A stretch of 8,463 bases of DNA from Eubacterium sp. Lineage in GTDB: Bacteria; Bacillota; Clostridia; Lachnospirales; Lachnospiraceae. Where the stretch lies: positions 1-8,463 of the forward strand of contig JAILAS010000012.1 in assembly GCA_024681495.1 (NCBI GenBank), read 5' to 3'. Numbering within the stretch: the first letter of the stretch is position 1; each line of letters starts with the position of its first letter. Shown here in pieces: positions 5,507 through 8,463 of this stretch. The notes under the pieces are model-generated. The model was given only the letters and a program-made list of their open reading frames with translations, made no database searches and had not been told where the DNA came from. The position numbers and the translations under genes are program-made.

Positions 5507-6385
5507 ATGCATGACTTTTTAAAGGCCGTGGGTTTTTCGAAGTATAAGAACTCGAAGGAAATACGCGGGCTTATGGAAGCCGTTGAGAGGGATCCCTCTT
5601 CAAAGAAAATCGCGAGGATGGGCGATGATAAGATTTTTGCGGAATATCGCAAGGACTTCGGCCCGTCCTTCGGAATTGCCTTGAGAGGTGAGGTGGATGA
5701 AAAGGGAAAATTTCGCCCGGATTATTACTATCCTTATCTCAACAGTATCGGAATAACTACAATAGAATATTTCGAGATAGAGAAGCAGGCGGAGAAGGAT
5801 TCCTACGTCGGAATCTGCGACGAGGTCCGTGTAGGAGTAAGCCTTATATTCTACCTGCAGAACGTTTCGGAGTACATAAAGGCCTGCGCCAGGGGCAAGG
5901 GAGACGGATCGACCTCGGCCATTATCCTGTCGGGGCTTTCCAACGAGGCCAACATACTTTTGCCTCTGGAGAAGTCCGACGACGAGAGGGCGACCATCCG
6001 TCGCACCGTGAACAAGCGTCACGCCCTCATAACCAAGGCCAGAGAGGGAGACGAGGAGGCCATTGAAAACCTCGCGCTCGACGAGATTGACACCTATTCG
6101 AAAATCTCGCACCGGGTTCTGCAGGAGGATATCTTTACCATCGTCGACACGAGCTTTATGCCCTATGGGATAGAGAGCGACCAGTACTACGCGGTGGGAG
6201 AGATACTTCGCGTCGAGGAGACGCAGAACGAGCTCACCGGTGAAACCGTCTATCAGATGAAGCTCGACTGCAACGATCTCATCCTCCCGGTGTGCATAAA
6301 TAAGGAGAATCTCTGCGGAGAACCCGCGGTCGGACGCCGCTTTAAGGGGCGAGTTTGGGTTCAGGGAAAGATTTTGTTTGCTTAA
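5507..6385 (+). CDS. DUF3881 family protein
   Basis: This 292-residue soluble protein has no signal peptide or membrane segment. The opening MHDFLKAVGFSKYKNSKEI and the later SGLSNEANILLPLEK (142-156) are features I associate with DUF3881, a family of unknown function found in Lachnospiraceae and related clostridia. The middle (159-205) is charged and helical. The C-terminal part (about 226-292) alternates short hydrophobic strands with Gly turns (YYAVGEILRVEE, YQMKLDCNDLILPVCI, VGRRFKGRVWVQG), which looks like a small beta-barrel, possibly OB-like; that is inference. GGAGA (5496-5500) is the SD, 6 bases before the ATG. It follows serS after 27 bases without a terminator, so it is probably the last protein gene of the parA operon. 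The -35 of the tRNA promoter overlaps its last codons. Confidence 0.75.
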   Translation: MHDFLKAVGFSKYKNSKEIRGLMEAVERDPSSKKIARMGDDKIFAEYRKDFGPSFGIALRGEVDEKGKFRPDYYYPYLNSIGITTIEYFEIEKQAEKDSYVGICDEVRVGVSLIFYLQNVSEYIKACARGKGDGSTSAIILSGLSNEANILLPLEKSDDERATIRRTVNKRHALITKAREGDEEAIENLALDEIDTYSKISHRVLQEDIFTIVDTSFMPYGIESDQYYAVGEILRVEETQNELTGETVYQMKLDCNDLILPVCINKENLCGEPAVGRRFKGRVWVQGKILFA

Positions 6386-6405
6386 ACGCAAATTTGTGCT
6401 ATAAT
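6378..6405 (+). promoter_or_regulatory. Promoter of tRNA-Arg(CCU)
   Basis: A perfect -10 TATAAT (6400-6405) is preceded by TGC (6397-6399), making an extended -10. A weak -35, TTGCTT (6378-6383), has a 16-base spacer and lies in the last codons of the preceding gene. Initiation near 6412 would leave only about three bases of leader before the mature tRNA. Confidence 0.75.
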
Positions 6406-6414
6406 TGTGGAGCT

Positions 6415-6488
6415 GTTCCCGTAGCTCAGTTGGATAGAGCGACCGCCTCCTAAGCGGTAGGCCGGAGGTTCGAATCCTCTCGGGAACG
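6415..6488 (+). tRNA. tRNA-Arg (anticodon CCU)
   Basis: The 74-base cloverleaf is complete. The acceptor stem is GTTCCCG (6415-6421) with CGGGAAC (6481-6487). The D stem is GCTC with GAGC around a GG-A-containing loop. The anticodon stem is ACCGC with GCGGT around the loop CTCCTAA (6447-6453). The variable loop has five bases, and the T arm is GGAGG-TTCGAAT-CCTCT with one G-U pair. The anticodon at 6449-6451 is CCT, which reads the Arg codon AGG. The discriminator base is G6488. The following TAC shows that CCA is not encoded and must be added after transcription. Confidence 0.97.
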
Positions 6489-6494
6489 TACATT

Positions 6495-6527
6495 AAGGAC
6501 ACTCAGGAATGGGGTGTCCTTTTTTTT
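6495..6527 (+). terminator. Intrinsic terminator after tRNA-Arg
   Basis: AAGGACAC (6495-6502) pairs exactly with GTGTCCTT (6514-6521). The stem can extend inward by a T-G and a C-G pair, and it runs into eight consecutive T residues (6520-6527). It starts seven bases after the tRNA and is the first terminator downstream of parA, so it can end both the tRNA transcript and the parA-to-DUF3881 operon. Confidence 0.95.
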
Positions 6528-6559
6528 GCACAGACGCCTGAAAATCTATTAACAAAAAG

Positions 6560-6588
6560 TTTACAGTTCGTTCATTTTTTGATACAAT
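6560..6588 (+). promoter_or_regulatory. Sigma-A-type promoter of the lipoprotein gene
   Basis: The -35 TTTACA (6560-6565) and -10 TACAAT (6583-6588) each match consensus in five of six positions and are separated by an ideal 17 bases. The promoter begins 33 bases after the terminator, so the lipoprotein gene is an independent unit. Transcription should start near 6595, giving a leader of about 72 bases. Confidence 0.85.
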
Positions 6589-6608
6589 GACTGCGTTGTT
6601 TGTATTTG

Positions 6609-6639
6609 GATGAATGTTGTGGATGCTTCATCATTCATC
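6609..6639 (+). promoter_or_regulatory. Hairpin in the 5' leader of the lipoprotein mRNA
   Basis: GATGAATG (6609-6616) and CATTCATC (6632-6639) are exact reverse complements with a 15-base loop. An inner alternative, GATG (6622-6625) with CATC (6629-6632), shares base 6632 with the outer stem. The SD AGGGAGG (6651-6657) lies 12 bases downstream and stays free. The hairpin may stabilise a highly expressed mRNA or bind a regulator. Confidence 0.35.
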
Positions 6640-6666
6640 TTGTTTGCTTTAGGGAGGTATAACCTA

Positions 6667-8463
6667 ATGAAGAGAAAAGTAATGGCTATCGTATTGGCGA
6701 CCGCCATGGCTGTGTCACTCGCGGCCTGCGGCGGAACCACCAGCACCGGAGACGCCAGCTCGGACGCAGCTTCAGCTGACGCATCCGGAAACGCATCCGG
6801 AGACGCATCCGGAAATGCCAGCCAGACCGCAGAGGGACAGATCGGTTCCTGGAGCGGCGGCGGCACTGACGCAACATCTGTAGGCGGAGACGACTATGCC
6901 TACGATGCAGCCGTTTACATCGAGGACGGCGCTATCGTAGAGGACGAGTCCTCTACAGACAGAATCGAGGGAGAGGTATCTGAGTCTGCGGCTACCGACA
7001 TCACCCTGGATGATTCCGAGAGCGGACACAACGGCCTCGTAATCATCAATTCCGATTATGAGATTTCCAACGCAACCATCACAATGAATACCGATGCAGA
7101 CGGAACGAACACCTGCGACTTCTCGGGTGTGGGCTCCGCCATCGCAGCATTCAGCTCGAACGTCGTAATCAAAGATTCCACCATCGAGACCACCGGCGTG
7201 GCAACCATGCCCATCTTCGCCGACAGCTATGTGGATGCAGAGAACGGCTCCAACATCACCATGAGCAACTGCGTTCTTAAGTCCAACGGAGGTACTCTCT
7301 ACGAGGCGTACATGAATTCACCGGATCAGGCTACCATGGTAGCTCCTCCCTGGATTCTCGGAATCATGGGATCTTCACGTACGACGAACGCCATGGGTCA
7401 GAACACCAGCATGGACTTCCTCGATTGCGAGACTTCCGCAGGTGCATGGGCAGTTCTTTCCACCGATGCAGGATCCAACATGACTCTTAACATGTACAAC
7501 ACCAGCCTGACGCTGAACAACGTGGACGAGTCCAAGATCGCCATCCAGGAAGAGGGCGGACAGATCACCACCCAGGATAACCCCTACACCACCAACTACG
7601 GTGCAGGATACGGAACATACGCTATCGGCGGAGCCGTTGAGGTATTCGCAGGCGCTACCGTAAACGTTGGTACCTATGCAACCATCTTCACCGGCGGTTC
7701 CGCTACATACACCGCTATCGAAGAGGGTGAGACATATGAGCTCGCTCACGCTGACGGATCCACCGGTACCTACACCGCTACCGAGTCCAAGAACACCGTA
7801 ATCAATTCCGATACCTTCGGATTCATGATTCACCAGGGTGAGGACGTTATCACCATCGAGAAGGGCACCGAGGTTAACTCCGCATATGCTACCTTCCTCG
7901 TAAAGAGCGGTTCCTCAGGAGAGACTGTTGCAACTACCGTTGACGATTCCACCCTCAACAACGGCGGCGTGCTCATCCAGGTAATGGATAACGACGATGC
8001 TACCACCGGCGGAATGATGGATGCAGACGATCCCGAGAACACCAACGGCGGCGGCATGAACTTCAAGACCACCCACGCTGAGAATGCCGGATTCAACACC
8101 GAGTCTGCCGAGAATGACGGCACCACTCAGGACTTCACCTTCACCAATGGTGAGTACAGCGGAAACATCTATAATGCTTCCGGTTCCGATGCTTCTACCG
8201 CAGGCGCGCTCGATGCTACCACGCTTAACGTAAACCTTGGCGCAGGCGCAGTACTTAACGGTGCAGCAGCATCTACCGCAGCCATCCACGTAACCTATGA
8301 CGGATCCGTATACATCAAGGATACCCTCAAGGGTGCAGCTATTGAGGATGCTGAGGATGAGACCATCCTTGGATATCAGAACACATCCTACACCATCTCT
8401 GAGTACTACGATCAGGGCCACGTTGCAAACCTCATCAACTACAACGACGGAAACGACGTAAAC
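6667..8463 (+). CDS. Acidic surface lipoprotein with beta-helix-like repeats (3' end outside window)
   Basis: The frame is open for 599 codons from ATG 6667 to the window edge with no stop, so the C-terminus is missing. The start has the SD AGGGAGG (6651-6657), spacing nine bases. Residues 1-21 are a lipoprotein signal: basic KRK (2-4), a hydrophobic core, then lipobox LAAC with Cys21 as the lipidation site. Residues 22-55 are a Gly/Ser/Ala/Asp tether with tandem ASGN/ASGD units. The body has short alternating strands and Asn/Gly/Asp turns (VVIKDSTIETTG, ITMSNCVLKSNGG, MTLNMYNTSLTLNN, GGAVEVFAGATVNVG), as in right-handed parallel beta-helix proteins; this is a fold inference. By hand count the residues after Cys21 include about 84 Asp/Glu but only 11 Lys/Arg, hence a very acidic protein. 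Three more Cys are at 150, 202 and 254. I see no catalytic signature. Adhesion, glycan binding or surface-layer roles are possible but unproven. Confidence 0.85.
   Translation, partial: MKRKVMAIVLATAMAVSLAACGGTTSTGDASSDAASADASGNASGDASGNASQTAEGQIGSWSGGGTDATSVGGDDYAYDAAVYIEDGAIVEDESSTDRIEGEVSESAATDITLDDSESGHNGLVIINSDYEISNATITMNTDADGTNTCDFSGVGSAIAAFSSNVVIKDSTIETTGVATMPIFADSYVDAENGSNITMSNCVLKSNGGTLYEAYMNSPDQATMVAPPWILGIMGSSRTTNAMGQNTSMDFLDCETSAGAWAVLSTDAGSNMTLNMYNTSLTLNNVDESKIAIQEEGGQITTQDNPYTTNYGAGYGTYAIGGAVEVFAGATVNVGTYATIFTGGSATYTAIEEGETYELAHADGSTGTYTATESKNTVINSDTFGFMIHQGEDVITIEKGTEVNSAYATFLVKSGSSGETVATTVDDSTLNNGGVLIQVMDNDDATTGGMMDADDPENTNGGGMNFKTTHAENAGFNTESAENDGTTQDFTFTNGEYSGNIYNASGSDASTAGALDATTLNVNLGAGAVLNGAAASTAAIHVTYDGSVYIKDTLKGAAIEDAEDETILGYQNTSYTISEYYDQGHVANLINYNDGNDVN
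6781..6816 (+). repeat. Three tandem 12-bp repeats in the lipoprotein tether
   Basis: GCATCCGGAAAC, GCATCCGGAGAC and GCATCCGGAAAT follow one another in frame and encode Ala-Ser-Gly-Asn/Asp (residues 39-50). The unit length is a multiple of three, so slippage would lengthen or shorten the tether without breaking the frame. Confidence 0.9.

Noticed and set aside
6415..6488. tRNA gene as the attachment site of an integrated element
   Set aside because: I see no integrase and no duplicated tRNA 3' end. The downstream gene has a normal terminator and promoter arrangement.
7375..8421. Minus-strand open frames opposite the lipoprotein gene
   Set aside because: They are low-complexity Val/Gly/Ser/Ile shadows of a Thr/Asp/Asn/Gly-rich gene that has a signal peptide, SD and promoter on the + strand.
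1..8463. CRISPR arrays, insertion sequences, phage or toxin-antitoxin genes
   Set aside because: No regularly spaced repeats, transposase, integrase or such gene pairs are visible on either strand.

Overview
This window looks like a near-origin segment of a low-to-mid GC Gram-positive (Firmicutes) genome, most likely Lachnospiraceae or a close clostridial relative. The evidence is the gene order parA-parB-DUF4446-serS, a DUF3881-type protein (both DUFs are typical of clostridia), a perfect ParB-binding parS site, and a lipoprotein with a Gram-positive-style lipobox signal. Every supported gene is on the + strand, as expected for genes co-oriented with replication leaving a nearby oriC. The taxonomic placement is inferred from gene content, not from a search.

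Bases 1-402 hold no confident gene. They contain a short perfect hairpin (18-39), a perfect parS at 159-174 inside a 24-bp palindrome, a likely extended -10 promoter (237-245), and a long structured leader (about 253-396) that ends at the Shine-Dalgarno (SD) sequence of an aldehyde dehydrogenase gene (403-1782). This leader is the best candidate here for an undescribed regulatory element: a stem-loop can mask the SD, and it shares bases with the closing stem of the upstream domain. A second extended -10 promoter (1854-1862) with nearly the same sequence precedes parA, again followed by a potential stem (1870-1920).

From 1952 to 6385 five genes are packed with gaps of 1, 24, -4 and 27 bases: parA, parB, a membrane-anchored DUF4446 protein, serS and a DUF3881 protein. 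tRNA-Arg(CCU), with its own perfect TATAAT promoter, follows at 6415-6488. One intrinsic terminator (6495-6527) can end both the tRNA transcript and the long operon. ParA, ParB and parS form the chromosome segregation and origin-organising system. serS and the tRNA serve translation. DUF4446 and DUF3881 have no known function that I can state.

After the terminator, a well-formed promoter (6560-6588) drives a separate gene that starts at 6667 and stays open for 599 codons to the window edge. It encodes a lipoprotein with a repetitive tether and a very acidic, Thr/Asn/Asp/Gly-rich body that resembles a right-handed beta-helix surface protein. Its 3' end is outside the window.
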